The notes under the pieces are model-generated. The model searched no databases, was not told the DNA's origin, and saw only the letters and a list, made by a program, of their open reading frames with translations. This document shows, piece by piece, positions 9,753-19,289 of a stretch of DNA of 64,000 nt (position 1 is its first letter; every line of letters begins with the position of its first letter). The translations under genes were made by a program, and so were the position numbers. Origin of the DNA: Mesorhizobium sp. PAMC28654 (GTDB lineage: Bacteria; Pseudomonadota; Alphaproteobacteria; Rhizobiales; Rhizobiaceae); assembly GCF_020616515.1 (NCBI RefSeq), contig NZ_CP085135.1, positions 3,100,001-3,164,000 on the forward strand. Direction: 5' to 3'.

Positions 9753-9808
9753 CTGCCCCTCATCCGCCTGCCGGCACCTTCTCCCCCTATGGTGACGGGG
9801 AGAAGGGA
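9753..9808. repeat. Palindromic intergenic repeat CCCCTCATCCGCC family, copy 1
   Basis: A unit beginning CTGCCCCTCATCCGCC and ending in a CTCCCC/GGGGAG hairpin. An inverted partner lies at 9871-9933 and a third copy at 12624-12678. It has the look of the small palindromic repeats spread between genes in Mesorhizobium chromosomes. Confidence 0.7.
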
Positions 9809-9870
9809 TCTGGCCGCAACTTCGGCTCCCCTATAGCAACGTTGGCGATTGGCGAAAGCGTCGATGACAG

Positions 9871-9933
9871 CTTCTTTCTCCCCGTCACTATACGGGGAGA
9901 AATGCCCGGCAGGGCAATGAGGGGCGGCGCTAA
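9871..9933. repeat. Palindromic intergenic repeat CCCCTCATCCGCC family, copy 2 (inverted)
   Basis: The reverse complement of the same unit, containing CTCCCCGTCACTATACGGGGAG and ending in CAATGAGGGGCGGC. With copy 1 it forms a head-to-head pair around about 60 bp of unique DNA that could fold into a large hairpin between the convergent ABC exporter and ilvD. Confidence 0.7.
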
Positions 9934-9951
9934 CCTGTCCGACTTCGAACC

Positions 9952-11796
9952 CTACTCCGGAACGTGCCTCACCGCGCCCTTGTCGGCGCTGGTGGCGAAG
10001 GCGGCATAGGCACGCAATGCGGTCGTCACCTTGCGCTTGCGCTTTTCCTGCGGCTTCCAGGCGTCCGCACCCTTTGCTTCCATCACTGCCCGGCGGCTGG
10101 CGAGCTCGGTTTCGCTGACAACGATGCGGATGGTGCGGTTCGGAATGTCGATCTCCACCGTATCGCCTTCCTGCACCAGCCCGATCAATCCGCCCTCCGC
10201 GGCTTCCGGCGAGACATGGCCGATCGACAGTCCCGACGTGCCGCCGGAGAAGCGGCCATCCGTGACCAGCGCGCAGGCCTTGCCGAGGCCCTTCGACTTC
10301 AGATAGCTGGTCGGGTAGAGCATCTCCTGCATGCCGGGGCCGCCGCGCGGCCCTTCGTAACGGATGACGACGACATCGCCGGCCTTGATCTCGTTGGACA
10401 GGATTGCCTTGACGCTGGCGTCCTGGCTTTCGAATACGCGCGCCGGGCCGGTGAACTTCAGGATCGATTCATCGACGCCAGCGGTCTTCACGATGCAGCC
10501 GTCGACCGCCAGATTGCCCTTCAGCACGGCGAGGCCGCCGTCCTTGGAGAAGGGATGTTCGGCCGAGCGGATAACGCCTTTCTCGCGGTCGAGATCGAGT
10601 TCGTCCCAGCGGCGGTCCTGGCTGAAGGCGACCTGCGTCGGCACGCCACCAGGTGCCGCAAGGAAGAAATCGCGGACGCTCTGGCTGGAGGTGCGAGAGA
10701 TATCCCAATGGTCGAGTGCTTCACTCAGCGTTGACGTATGCACGGTCGGCAGATCGCGGTTGATCAGCCCGGCATTGTCGAGCTGGCCGAGGATCGCCAT
10801 GATGCCACCGGCGCGGTGGACGTCCTCCATGTGGACGTCGGACTTGGCGGGAGCCACCTTGCACAGCACCGGCACCTTGCGCGACAGCGCGTCGATGTCA
10901 TCCTGGTCGAAGTCGATCTCGCCCTCATGGGCGGCGGCAAGGATATGCAGCACGGTGTTGGTCGAGCCGCCCATGGCGATATCAAGCGTCATGGCGTTCT
11001 CGAAGGCGCCCTTCGAGGCGATGTTGCGCGGCAGCGCCGTTTCGTCGTCCTGCTCGTAGTAGCGCTGGGCCAGATCGACGATCAGGTGGCCGGCCTCGAC
11101 GAACAGCCGCTTGCGGTCGGCATGCGTGGCCAGCGTCGAGCCGTTGCCCGGCAGCGACAGCCCCAGCGCCTCGGTCAGGCAGTTCATCGAATTGGCGGTG
11201 AACATGCCCGAGCAGGAGCCGCAGGTCGGGCATGCCGAACGCTCGATGATCTTGACGTCCTCATCGGAAATCTTGTCGTCGGCGGCGGCCACCATGGCAT
11301 CGACGAGGTCGAGCGCCTGCGTCTTGCCGGCCAGCACCACCTTGCCGGCCTCCATCGGTCCGCCGGAAACGAAGACAGAGGGTATGTTGAGGCGTAAGCT
11401 GGCCATCAGCATGCCCGGCGTGATCTTGTCGCAATTGGAGATGCAGACCATGGCGTCGGCGCAATGCGCGTTGACCATGTATTCGACCGAGTCGGCGATC
11501 AGCTCGCGCGATGGCAGCGAATAGAGCATGCCGTCATGGCCCATGGCGATGCCGTCATCGACTGCGATGGTGTTGAACTCCTTCGCAACGCCGCCAGCCT
11601 TCTCGATCTCGCGCGCCACCAGCTGGCCGAGATCCTTCAGATGGACGTGGCCGGGCACGAACTGGGTGAAGGAGTTGACCACCGCGATGATCGGTTTGCC
11701 GAAATCGCTGTCCTTCATGCCGGTGGCGCGCCAGAGGCCGCGGGCGCCGGCCATGTTGCGGCCATGGGTGGTGGTGCGGGAGCGATAGGCAGGCAT
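9952..11796 (-). CDS. ilvD: Dihydroxy-acid dehydratase
   Basis: A 614-residue protein, the usual length for IlvD. It starts with [19 protein letters not shown], has the Fe-S ligand regions SNCDKITPG and [18 protein letters not shown], and near the C-terminus [25 protein letters not shown]. It dehydrates 2,3-dihydroxy-3-methyl acids to 2-oxo acids in valine and isoleucine synthesis. The start at 11796 fits the family N-terminus; a longer in-frame extension upstream is an artefact of high GC. It stands alone, divergent from the VOC gene. Confidence 0.97.
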   Translation of the reverse strand: MPAYRSRTTTHGRNMAGARGLWRATGMKDSDFGKPIIAVVNSFTQFVPGHVHLKDLGQLVAREIEKAGGVAKEFNTIAVDDGIAMGHDGMLYSLPSRELIADSVEYMVNAHCADAMVCISNCDKITPGMLMASLRLNIPSVFVSGGPMEAGKVVLAGKTQALDLVDAMVAAADDKISDEDVKIIERSACPTCGSCSGMFTANSMNCLTEALGLSLPGNGSTLATHADRKRLFVEAGHLIVDLAQRYYEQDDETALPRNIASKGAFENAMTLDIAMGGSTNTVLHILAAAHEGEIDFDQDDIDALSRKVPVLCKVAPAKSDVHMEDVHRAGGIMAILGQLDNAGLINRDLPTVHTSTLSEALDHWDISRTSSQSVRDFFLAAPGGVPTQVAFSQDRRWDELDLDREKGVIRSAEHPFSKDGGLAVLKGNLAVDGCIVKTAGVDESILKFTGPARVFESQDASVKAILSNEIKAGDVVVIRYEGPRGGPGMQEMLYPTSYLKSKGLGKACALVTDGRFSGGTSGLSIGHVSPEAAEGGLIGLVQEGDTVEIDIPNRTIRIVVSETELASRRAVMEAKGADAWKPQEKRKRKVTTALRAYAAFATSADKGAVRHVPE

Positions 11797-12051
11797 GTTT
11801 TTTCCTTGGTGGCTGGCCGCTGCCGAAGAATGGCGCGGCGGAGCTGAATTCGGACCGCAGGCGTTATAGACTCGGAAGTATGGTCTGGCCACATTTTTGC
11901 GATGCGCCAGATTCTCAAAGAAAATTGCGCGCCACTGTCGGATCGCGTGCCGCACGTCCGTCCTTGGGCAGACGGCAAGGGAATAACATCCATTCTCACC
12001 GCCAACCGTTTGACCGTAGCAGCAACCAAAACAGCCCGAGGAGAAAGACGC

Positions 12052-12522
12052 ATGCAAAAGATCACCACCTGCCTGTGGTTCGACGGCCAGGCCGAAGAGG
12101 CGACGAACCACTACGTTTCCGTTTTCAAGAATTCGAAGGTGCTGAGCGTCATGCGCTGGCCCAAGGGCCATGCTCTCGAGGGCAAGGTTCTGGTGACCTC
12201 GTTCGAGCTCGACGGCGTGCAGTTCCAGGCGCTGAATGGTGGACCGCAATACAAGTTCACCGAGGCGATGTCGCAGTCGATCGACTGCAAGACGCAGGAC
12301 GAGGTCGACCATTTCTGGACCAGGCTCACGGAGGGCGGCGGCGAGCCCGGCCCATGCGGCTGGCTGAAGGACAAGTTCGGCATCTCCTGGCAGGTCGTGC
12401 CGGAGCAATTGCCGAGGCTTCTTCAGGATCCGGACCGGGCCAAGGCTGGCCGGGTGATGAATGCGATGATGCAGATGGGCAAGATCGACATCGCCAAGAT
12501 CGAAGCGGCGGCGAAGGGGTGA
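12052..12522 (+). CDS. VOC/PhnB-like 3-demethylubiquinone-9 3-methyltransferase-domain protein
   Basis: A 156-residue protein beginning [16 protein letters not shown] and including [35 protein letters not shown] and a helical tail. This pattern is typical of the PhnB/3-dmu-9_3-mt group of the glyoxalase (VOC) superfamily. GAGGAGAAAG upstream is a good ribosome binding site for the ATG at 12052. Despite the family name, methyltransferase activity is not established for most members. The function is unknown. Confidence 0.85.
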   Translation: MQKITTCLWFDGQAEEATNHYVSVFKNSKVLSVMRWPKGHALEGKVLVTSFELDGVQFQALNGGPQYKFTEAMSQSIDCKTQDEVDHFWTRLTEGGGEPGPCGWLKDKFGISWQVVPEQLPRLLQDPDRAKAGRVMNAMMQMGKIDIAKIEAAAKG

Positions 12523-12542
12523 GAAGCGGTCCGCGTAGCGGA

Positions 12543-12568
12543 CGAAAAGCCAATTGCTTGGCTTTTCG
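12543..12568 (+). terminator. Perfect hairpin after the VOC gene (possible terminator, repeat-like)
   Basis: An 11-bp perfect stem CGAAAAGCCAA/TTGGCTTTTCG with a TTGC loop, 20 bases after the stop codon. It lacks a clean T tract, so terminator function is uncertain. A related hairpin (GAAAAGCCA/TGGCTTTTC) lies at 27034-27057 and a degenerate version near 25900-25935. Confidence 0.5.
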
Positions 12569-12623
12569 AGCTTCGAACGCCCTGAGCCCGCGAAGGGCCG
12601 GAGTCTGTTGATCCTCGGGTCGG

Positions 12624-12678
12624 CGCTGCCCCTCATCCGCCCTTCGGGCACCTTCTCCCCGTGAACGGGGAGAAGGGA
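12624..12678. repeat. Palindromic intergenic repeat CCCCTCATCCGCC family, copy 3
   Basis: Contains GCTGCCCCTCATCCGCCC, a small CCTTCGGG hairpin and CTCCCCGTGAACGGGGAG. It is the same unit as at 9753-9808, lying between the VOC gene and convergent prfC. Confidence 0.7.
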
Positions 12679-12688
12679 AAAACGCAGG

Positions 12689-14281
12689 CTACGCCGCCTT
12701 GTCGCGGACCTGATAGTCCTTGATCGTGGCGAAGGTGATCGCCTTCCAGCGTTCCGCTTCATAGTTCAGCGAGAAGGCATGCTGGGCGAGGAACACCGGG
12801 TCGTTGTCGAGGTCGCGGGCGATGTCGCCGCGATGCGCCTCGATGAAACGCAGGACCTCGGCCTTGTCGTCGGCCGATATCCAGCGGCAGACGGAAAAGC
12901 GCGACATCTCGAATTCGACCGGCAGCGTGTATTCGAAGTTCAGCCGCTCCTTCAAGACGTCGAGCTGCAGCGCACCAACGACGCCGACAATGGCGGGTGA
13001 ACCATCCTCGGGCGAGAACAGCTGCACGACGCCCTCCTCGGCCATTTGGTGCAGCGCTTCCTTCAATTTTTTGGCCTTCATCGCGTCGCCGAGGCGGACA
13101 CGGCGCAGGATTTCCGGGGCGAAGTTCGGCACACCCCGGAACAGGATTTCCTCGCCCTCGGTCAGCGTGTCACCAATGCGCAGCGTGCCATGGTTGGGGA
13201 TGCCGACGACGTCGCCGGCAAAGGCCTCGTCGGCGGTGACGCGGGTGCGAGCAAAGAAGAACTGCGGCGCCGACAGTGACATCGGCTTGCCGGTGCGCAC
13301 CAGCTTGGCTTTCATGCCGCGCTCCAGCTTGCCCGAACAGACGCGCACGAAAGCGATGCGGTCGCGGTGGTTGGGATCCATGTTGGCCTGGATCTTGAAG
13401 ACGAAGGACGTCATCTTGTCCTCGGTCGCCTCGACCTTGCGGGTATCGGCTTCCTGCGCGCGCGGCGGCGGCCCGTAGGCGCCGAGCGCCTCGATCAGGT
13501 CGCGAACGCCATAGTTGCGCAACGCCGAGCCGAAATAGACCGGCGTCAGATGGCCTTCGCGGAAGGCTTCGAGGTCGAGCGGCCGGCAGGCTTCGCGCGC
13601 CAGTTCGAGTTCCTCGATGAAGGCCTCTCGCTCGTTTTCCGGCAGCAGGCCGGCGACGCGATTGGAATCGGGACCGTTGACCGGCGTGCGTTCCTTTTCC
13701 GCGTCGCCCCTGCGCACGGCATTCTGAGCCAGATGATAGGTGCCTGAAAAGGTCTTGCCGCGGCCGATCGGCCAGGTGATCGGCGCGGTATCCAGCGCCA
13801 GCTTCTGCTCGATCTCGTCGAGGATCTCGAACGGATCGCGGCTTTCGCGGTCCATCTTGTTGATGAAGGTGATGATCGGGATGTCGCGCAGGCGACAGAC
13901 CTCGAACAGTTTCAGCGTGCGCGGCTCGATGCCCTTGGCGGCGTCGATGACCATGACCGCGCTATCGACCGCCGAAAGCGTGCGGTAGGTATCGTCGGCG
14001 AAATCCTCGTGGCCGGGCGTGTCCAGGAGGTTGAAGACATTGTCTTCGTATTCGAAGGTCATCACCGAGGTGACGACCGAAATGCCGCGTTCGCGCTCGA
14101 TCTTCATCCAGTCGGAACGGGTCTGGATCTTGTCCTTCTTGGCCTTGACCTCACCGGCAAGCTGGATGGCGCCGCCGAACAGAAGCAGCTTTTCGGTCAG
14201 CGTCGTCTTGCCGGCGTCCGGATGCGCGATGATCGCGAAGGTGCGGCGGCGCGATACCGCCTGTTCGATGTCTTCAGCCAA
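12689..14281 (-). CDS. prfC: Peptide chain release factor 3
   Basis: A 530-residue translational GTPase. The G1 loop is [10 protein letters not shown]3 is DTPGHEDF and G4 is NKMD, followed by the EF-Tu-like domain II and the RF3 C-terminal domain. RF3 uses GTP hydrolysis to release RF1/RF2 from the ribosome after termination. Length and start ([21 protein letters not shown]) match the family. It is divergent from the oxidoreductase gene. Confidence 0.97.
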   Translation of the reverse strand: MAEDIEQAVSRRRTFAIIAHPDAGKTTLTEKLLLFGGAIQLAGEVKAKKDKIQTRSDWMKIERERGISVVTSVMTFEYEDNVFNLLDTPGHEDFADDTYRTLSAVDSAVMVIDAAKGIEPRTLKLFEVCRLRDIPIITFINKMDRESRDPFEILDEIEQKLALDTAPITWPIGRGKTFSGTYHLAQNAVRRGDAEKERTPVNGPDSNRVAGLLPENEREAFIEELELAREACRPLDLEAFREGHLTPVYFGSALRNYGVRDLIEALGAYGPPPRAQEADTRKVEATEDKMTSFVFKIQANMDPNHRDRIAFVRVCSGKLERGMKAKLVRTGKPMSLSAPQFFFARTRVTADEAFAGDVVGIPNHGTLRIGDTLTEGEEILFRGVPNFAPEILRRVRLGDAMKAKKLKEALHQMAEEGVVQLFSPEDGSPAIVGVVGALQLDVLKERLNFEYTLPVEFEMSRFSVCRWISADDKAEVLRFIEAHRGDIARDLDNDPVFLAQHAFSLNYEAERWKAITFATIKDYQVRDKAA

Positions 14282-14416
14282 TGTCTGGAATCCTGTCTGT
14301 GGCGCGGGCTTCTAGCAGCGCATCCTGGGCCTGTCGAACAGTTTTGGGCAGATAGGCCTCGCCCAATATGGTAACGGCTAGTCGAAATGCCACTCAAAAT
14401 TCGGCAAAGGTCCAGC

Positions 14417-15490
14417 ATGAGCGCGGTCAAGCAAGTTGTGGTCATCGGCGCCGGCATCATCGGCGCCTCCATCGCCTGGCACCTGGCCAAGGCTGGCGCA
14501 CGGGTGACGGTGATTGCAGAGAGCGCCGCCGGCGGGGTCGCGACACCGAATTCCTTTGCCTGGATCAATGCCAGCTGGGGCAACCCGGAACCCTATTTCC
14601 GGCTGCGCACCCGCGCCATGGCCGAATGGACGCGGCTGGCAAATGACGTCCCCGCTATCCCCCTCGCCTGGTGCGGTGGCCTGTGCTGGGATCTGCCGGC
14701 GGACAGGCTCGAAGCCTACGCGGCCGAGCACTCGGCCTGGGGCTACGGCATCGAGCGGGTCGGCCGAGAGCAGGTGGCACGCATCGAGCCCAATCTCACC
14801 GAGCTTCCTGATTTCGCGCTTCATGTTGCGGGGGAAGGCGTGGCCGAACCGGTGGCCACCGCGAAGGTGCTGCTGGCGGATGCGGAACAAGGTGGCGCGA
14901 AAATCGTCAGCGGAACAGTCACCGCTTTGGTGCTTTTCAACGGCAAGGTCACCGGCGTGGAATTTTCCGGCCAACGGATTGTCGCCGACGAGGTGGTGAT
15001 CGCAGCCGGCACCGGCGCCCCGGCCATCGCCGCCACCGCCGGTATCAAGCTGCAGATCGAAACGCCGCCAGGTCTGATTGTCCACTCACGGCCCTACAAG
15101 AAGCTGCTCAACGGGCTGGTGCACGCCGAGAAGCTGCATATGCGCCAGACGGCCGAGGGCCGCATCATCGCCGGCTCCGATTTCGCTGGCGGCAATCCAG
15201 GCGATGACCCCGAAGCCACGGCGCGCGAATTGTTCGCGGTCATGAAGGTAGCCTTGCGCGGCGCCGACGGGCTGGAGCTGGATTTCCACACGATTGGATA
15301 TCGTCCAACACCGATCGACGGCTTTCCGATCATCGGCCGCGCCGAGGGAACGGACGGCGTCTATATCGCGGTCATGCATTCCGGGATCACCCTGGCGCCG
15401 GCCGTCGGCTTGTTCGCAACCCAAGAGATTCTCGACGGCGAGCGCGATCCATTGCTAGCCCCATACGGCCTGTCGCGCTTCGCTCAATAG
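14417..15490 (+). CDS. FAD-dependent oxidoreductase (DadA/glycine oxidase-like)
   Basis: About 357 residues with an N-terminal dinucleotide-binding motif VVIGAGIIGASIAWHLAKAG and the C-terminal DAO pattern GYRPTPIDGFPIIGR followed by YIAVMHSGITLAPAVG. AAAGG lies seven bases upstream of the ATG at 14417, so this start is preferred over one ten codons earlier. The family oxidises D-amino acids, glycine or N-methylated amino acids. The substrate is not determined. It is convergent with the amidase gene. Confidence 0.85.
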   Translation: MSAVKQVVVIGAGIIGASIAWHLAKAGARVTVIAESAAGGVATPNSFAWINASWGNPEPYFRLRTRAMAEWTRLANDVPAIPLAWCGGLCWDLPADRLEAYAAEHSAWGYGIERVGREQVARIEPNLTELPDFALHVAGEGVAEPVATAKVLLADAEQGGAKIVSGTVTALVLFNGKVTGVEFSGQRIVADEVVIAAGTGAPAIAATAGIKLQIETPPGLIVHSRPYKKLLNGLVHAEKLHMRQTAEGRIIAGSDFAGGNPGDDPEATARELFAVMKVALRGADGLELDFHTIGYRPTPIDGFPIIGRAEGTDGVYIAVMHSGITLAPAVGLFATQEILDGERDPLLAPYGLSRFAQ

Positions 15491-15496
15491 CCTGGC

Positions 15497-16864
15497 TCAA
15501 TAGCCTGGCGGGCGGCGAAAGCCACCGGTCAATGGCTCGATCGCCCTGGCGATGCCGAGCAGCCGCGACTCCGACCAGCGTTTGCCGACCAGTTGCAGGC
15601 CGATCGGCAGGCCGTCGCTGTCCTGCCCGCACGGCAGCGAAAGCGCGGGATGGCCGCTGTAATTGAAGATCGCGCCGTAGGCAGGAAGCATCCAGTAGCT
15701 CTCCTCCTTGCCGTTGACCTCGATCGAGGTGCCGGGTCCGCAATGCGGGAAGGCCGTGGTCATGGCGACCGGGCAGAGCAGCGCATCCCAGCACTCGAAG
15801 AACTGGTCCCAGGCGAGAATGGATCTGTCGCGACGGGCGAGCGCCTCGAACCAGCGTGACACCGGCGCCGGTTCCTCCGGCGGCTGCGCGGCCTCCATCA
15901 TCATGCCGATCAGCGCACCACCCTGTCGGAGATCATCGAGCAGGTCGAGCTTGGGCAGTTTCGCTTCCTCGATGACGGCTCCAGCGCCTTGCAATTGTGT
16001 TGCCAGATTTTCGACCGCAGCACTGATGTCGCTCGCTACCGGGAATCCGGGAAAGGACGGCGCGAACGCAATGTGCAATCTCTTGAGGTCGAGCTTCGGC
16101 ATGTCCTCTACCGGCACCGGCGCAAGATCGGTGTCGCTCTCGTCTGGCCCGGCGATGATTCGATAGGTCAACGACAAATCTTCTACGCTGCGCGCCAACG
16201 GTCCGAGACAGGACATCAGCCGCACGCTGCGCGCGGCACCTCCCGGATCGGGGAAGGCACCGGCCAGCGAGACACGATGCTCCGTCGGCTTGAGGCCATG
16301 GACGCCGCAGAAGGCTGCCGGCAGGCGGATCGAATCCTGCATGTCGGTGCCGACGTCGAACGGCGTCATGCCAGCGCAAACCGCCGCCGCCGCGCCGCCG
16401 CTGGAGCCACCCGCCGTGCGCTGGAGGTTCCAGGGATTGCCGGTGCGGCCGAACAGCGGATTGTTCGACTGCCAGTCCGACAGCATGGTCGCGACATTGG
16501 TCTTGGCCATGAGCACGCCGCCGGCTGCCTTCAGCCGGGCAACGACCGGACTGTCATTCCCAGCGACATAGTCGGCGAAGGGCGGGAAGCCGACCGTGGT
16601 CTTCATGCCCGCCGTCTCATGCGTGTCCTTCAGCGTGAAGGGCACGCCATGCAACGGCCCAAGCGTCTCGCCGCGCGCCTGCGCTTGGTCGGCCTTCTTC
16701 GCGCGCTCGCGGGCCCCTTCCCGGTCGAGCGAAATGACGGCGTTGACGGCTTCGTTGTGACTATTGATCTGCGCCAGATGAGCGTCGAGTGCTTCCACGG
16801 CGGAGATTTTGCGGTTGGCGATCGCTGCAGCCAGTTCGACTGTTGAGGAAAAGACCAGGCCCAT
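15497..16864 (-). CDS. Amidase (amidase signature family) with altered oxyanion loop
   Basis: About 455 residues from the ATG at 16864, preceded by GGAG at eight bases. The Ser-cisSer-Lys triad can be read as Lys79 (TLKDT), Ser155 (TAGGSSGG) and Ser179 (DSIRLPA). The 24-residue spacing between the serines equals that in FAAH. Oddly, the usual GTDxGGSIR motif here reads GTDMQDSIR, so the two glycines before the nucleophile are Gln-Asp. The reaction is probably hydrolysis of an amide to acid and ammonia. The specificity is unknown. An in-frame start 13 codons upstream is possible. Confidence 0.85.
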   Translation of the reverse strand: MGLVFSSTVELAAAIANRKISAVEALDAHLAQINSHNEAVNAVISLDREGARERAKKADQAQARGETLGPLHGVPFTLKDTHETAGMKTTVGFPPFADYVAGNDSPVVARLKAAGGVLMAKTNVATMLSDWQSNNPLFGRTGNPWNLQRTAGGSSGGAAAAVCAGMTPFDVGTDMQDSIRLPAAFCGVHGLKPTEHRVSLAGAFPDPGGAARSVRLMSCLGPLARSVEDLSLTYRIIAGPDESDTDLAPVPVEDMPKLDLKRLHIAFAPSFPGFPVASDISAAVENLATQLQGAGAVIEEAKLPKLDLLDDLRQGGALIGMMMEAAQPPEEPAPVSRWFEALARRDRSILAWDQFFECWDALLCPVAMTTAFPHCGPGTSIEVNGKEESYWMLPAYGAIFNYSGHPALSLPCGQDSDGLPIGLQLVGKRWSESRLLGIARAIEPLTGGFRRPPGY

Positions 16865-17025
16865 GATCAATGCTCCAGCTCGGCCGCGCGTGTCGACTGA
16901 CATGGAGGATTGCTGCGCGGCTTCAAGCCAAGTTCAGCATTTGAACCTAGGCGGCGCTTGATCAAAATTGCGCCTTGAGGTCGGCGCCGCCGCGCGACGT
17001 TGCCGCAAGCTGGAGATCTGAAGGC

Positions 17026-17826
17026 CTACCCGACCAGCGCCAGCTTCGCCGTGACCGGAGCAAAGGGATGAATGGCGATGCCATCCCTGGTCATGGTGAC
17101 GAAACTCGACGGCGGGATCGCCTGCCAGTCACCGCCGTCGCGATCGAAGGGCTCCGAGACGATGCAGCGGCCGCCGCCCTTGCCGAAGGTGGAGGTGTAA
17201 AGCGTTGGGGCGTGATCGTCGGTGGCGTAGCGAACCGCGTAGAGCGACCGCCCGTCCGAAAAGGCGGCGGTGAGCTTCAAAACTGGTTCAAGACCAGCGC
17301 GACGCGAGGCATCCAGCACGCGGCTGGTGGCGCGGGATACGGCGCCTTGTGGGTCGGTGGCCAATCCTTCGTCGATCATCAGGAGAAAAAACAGCTCGGA
17401 ATCGGTGGTGCCTTCACGCTGGTCGAAAACCACGTCGGACAGCGAATTCTCCAGTGCGCGGCGGATCTTCTCGAAGCCGCCGATCTGGCCGTTGTGCATG
17501 AACGACCAGCGGTCCGAGATGAACGGGTGGCAGTTCATGCGGCTGGTGGCGCCGCCGGTCGAGGCGCGGACATGGGCCAGGAACAGGCCGGATTTGATCT
17601 GCCGGCACAAGCTCTTCAGATTGGGATCGGACCAGGCCGGCAGGATGTCGCGATAGAGGCCGGGCTCCGGCCGGTCGCCATACCAGGCAAGGCCGAAACC
17701 GTCGCCATTGGTCGGCGACTTCGCTTCCTGGGCGCAATGGCTCTGGGCGATCAGCGAATGGCAGGGCGCCGTGACGATGTCTTCCAGAAAGACCGCTTCA
17801 CCGAGATAGGCCGCCCACCGGCACAT
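17026..17826 (-). CDS. Class II glutamine amidotransferase (YafJ/EgtC-like)
   Basis: A 266-residue protein starting Met-Cys, giving the N-terminal nucleophile Cys2 of Ntn-type glutamine amidotransferases. Further motifs are NGDGFGLAWYG, FLAHVRASTGG and WSFMHNGQIGGF, all typical of the GATase_2 fold. It lacks a fused synthase domain. Members include EgtC in ergothioneine synthesis and the poorly characterised YafJ group. No egtB/egtD neighbours are present, so the YafJ type is more likely. Confidence 0.88.
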   Translation of the reverse strand: MCRWAAYLGEAVFLEDIVTAPCHSLIAQSHCAQEAKSPTNGDGFGLAWYGDRPEPGLYRDILPAWSDPNLKSLCRQIKSGLFLAHVRASTGGATSRMNCHPFISDRWSFMHNGQIGGFEKIRRALENSLSDVVFDQREGTTDSELFFLLMIDEGLATDPQGAVSRATSRVLDASRRAGLEPVLKLTAAFSDGRSLYAVRYATDDHAPTLYTSTFGKGGGRCIVSEPFDRDGGDWQAIPPSSFVTMTRDGIAIHPFAPVTAKLALVG

Positions 17827-17840
17827 CGCTTTGTCGTCCT

Positions 17841-18089
17841 CTAGGCACGATCCATCAGAGCCGCCGGCTCCTTGGTCGCGTGCGAGCCTCTGTTGTGCGT
17901 CCGCTCGTAGAGTTCGCGAACGATTCGGCTGGCGGTAGTCTCAAACAAAAACGGCAAGAAAGCATGAACAATCGCGGCGCACGCCGCCATGAACAATCTC
18001 GACGAGAACCAGGCGGCAAAGGCCATATGGCCGAAATAGGTCTCGCCGACCTTGGCCGGATGAGAGGTGAAAATCCTTGCGACCGACAT
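17841..18089 (-). CDS. Small membrane protein, DUF6356-like
   Basis: An 82-residue protein starting SVARIFTSHPAKVGETYFGHMAFAA, with one or two hydrophobic helices in the middle (FMAACAAIVHAFLPFLF) and a polar C-terminus. AGGGG lies seven bases before the ATG. The N-terminal pattern with HPAxVGETYxxH is one I associate with DUF6356 small proteins. The function is unknown. It lies immediately downstream of, and divergent from, the Lrp-type regulator. Confidence 0.7.
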   Translation of the reverse strand: MSVARIFTSHPAKVGETYFGHMAFAAWFSSRLFMAACAAIVHAFLPFLFETTASRIVRELYERTHNRGSHATKEPAALMDRA

Positions 18090-18185
18090 GCTGGTCCCCT
18101 TCAGCGCTTGACGTTCATGATATGAGTATCCTGACACGCTTCGCCGGTTCACTGGTCTCAAAATATCCTTGTATTTGGCAACCCC

Positions 18186-18674
18186 ATGGGACAAACATCC
18201 CACATGGCGCCAGAAATTGACGAAATCGACCGAAAATTGCTGACTGAATTGCAACGCGACGGCACGCTTTCGGTCGACCAGCTGTCCGAAAAAGTCGCCC
18301 TGTCGCGCAATGCCTGCTGGCGGCGGGTCAAACGGCTGGAAGAGAGCGGCGTCATCACCGGCCGCGTGGCGCTGGTTGATGCCGAGAAGCTCGGGCTTGG
18401 CCTTTCGGTGTTCATCCTGATCCGGACGTCCAATCACGATCCGGACTGGTTGCAGAAATTCCGCGCGGCGGTCACCGGCTTTCCAGAGATCACCGGGGTC
18501 TACCGCATGTCCGGCGATCTCGACTACGTACTGCGCGCGCGCGTCGCCGACGTGAAGGCCTATGACCGGCTCTATCAGCGGCTTATCGCCAAGGTGGCGC
18601 TGTCGGATGTTTCCGCCTCCTTCGTGATGGAGGAGATCAAGGAGACAACGGTTGTTCCGATGGAGCTGCGCTGA
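18186..18674 (+). CDS. Lrp/AsnC-family transcriptional regulator
   Basis: A 162-residue protein. It has an N-terminal winged helix (IDEIDRKLLTELQRDG then LSRNACWRRVKRLEESG), and a C-terminal RAM/AsnC_trans_reg domain with VYRMSGDLDYVLR. It likely responds to an amino acid and controls nearby or its own transcription. The start could also be the ATG at 18204; neither has a good ribosome binding site. An inverted repeat GGGA-N6-TCCC overlaps the start region and could be an operator, but it is short. Confidence 0.92.
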   Translation: MGQTSHMAPEIDEIDRKLLTELQRDGTLSVDQLSEKVALSRNACWRRVKRLEESGVITGRVALVDAEKLGLGLSVFILIRTSNHDPDWLQKFRAAVTGFPEITGVYRMSGDLDYVLRARVADVKAYDRLYQRLIAKVALSDVSASFVMEEIKETTVVPMELR

Positions 18675-18803
18675 GATATGTTGATATTCAGGTGATGCCA
18701 GCCTGCAACATACCTCAGGTCATAGTGATGCCTGAAAGAAAGCCGTTGATAGCATTGCGGTCGAGTTGACCGAATCGGCGATCGCACCGATAGGATCGAT
18801 TTT

Positions 18804-19289
18804 ATGCGCGCATCCCTCCAAACTTCCTCCGTCATTGGTCCAACCGTTGGCTTCGTCAGGCTGCCTCACGGTGATGGCCTGCCTCTTCCCGCCTATGAAA
18901 GCACTGGCGCCGCCGGCATGGACCTGCGCGCGGCGGTGCCGGACGACCGGCCATTGCTGATCCTGCCCGGAAAGCGGGCGCTGGTGCCGACCGGGCTGAT
19001 CCTGGAAATTCCCGAAGGCATGGAAGGCCAGGTGCGACCGCGCTCCGGCCTTGCCTTCAAGCATGGCCTTACCGTCCTCAATTCACCGGGCACGATCGAC
19101 AGCGACTATCGCGGCGAGGTCAAGGTGCTGCTGGTCAACCTCGGCGACGAGGATTTCGCGGTGACACGCGGCATGCGGATCGCGCAGATCGTCTTTGCTT
19201 CGGTGACTCAGGCGACCGTCGAAGAGCGCACATTGGCCGGCGGCACGACACGCGGCTCCGGTGGGTTCGGTTCGACCGGCACGGCCTGA
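18804..19289 (+). CDS. dut: dUTP diphosphatase
   Basis: A 161-residue trimeric-type dUTPase. It has [11 protein letters not shown] (motif 1), [11 protein letters not shown] (motif 2), [16 protein letters not shown] (motif 3, uracil-binding hairpin with the catalytic Asp), and the Gly-rich C-terminal arm [10 protein letters not shown] (motif 5). It converts dUTP to dUMP, keeping uracil out of DNA. Its stop overlaps the ATG of the HAD gene by one base, suggesting a two-gene operon. Confidence 0.96.
   Translation: MRASLQTSSVIGPTVGFVRLPHGDGLPLPAYESTGAAGMDLRAAVPDDRPLLILPGKRALVPTGLILEIPEGMEGQVRPRSGLAFKHGLTVLNSPGTIDSDYRGEVKVLLVNLGDEDFAVTRGMRIAQIVFASVTQATVEERTLAGGTTRGSGGFGSTGTA

Noticed and set aside
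7949..9763. 604-codon open frame antisense to the ABC exporter
   Set aside because: It is the mirror of a clear ABC exporter, with His/Arg-rich composition and no known motif; long antisense frames are common at this GC content.
11797..12762. N-terminal extension of IlvD in the same frame
   Set aside because: Would run through the divergent VOC gene; the Met at 11796 matches the family start.
18185..18206. GGGA-N6-TCCC as a firm Lrp operator
   Set aside because: Only four-base arms and overlapping the start codon; too short to claim as a feature.
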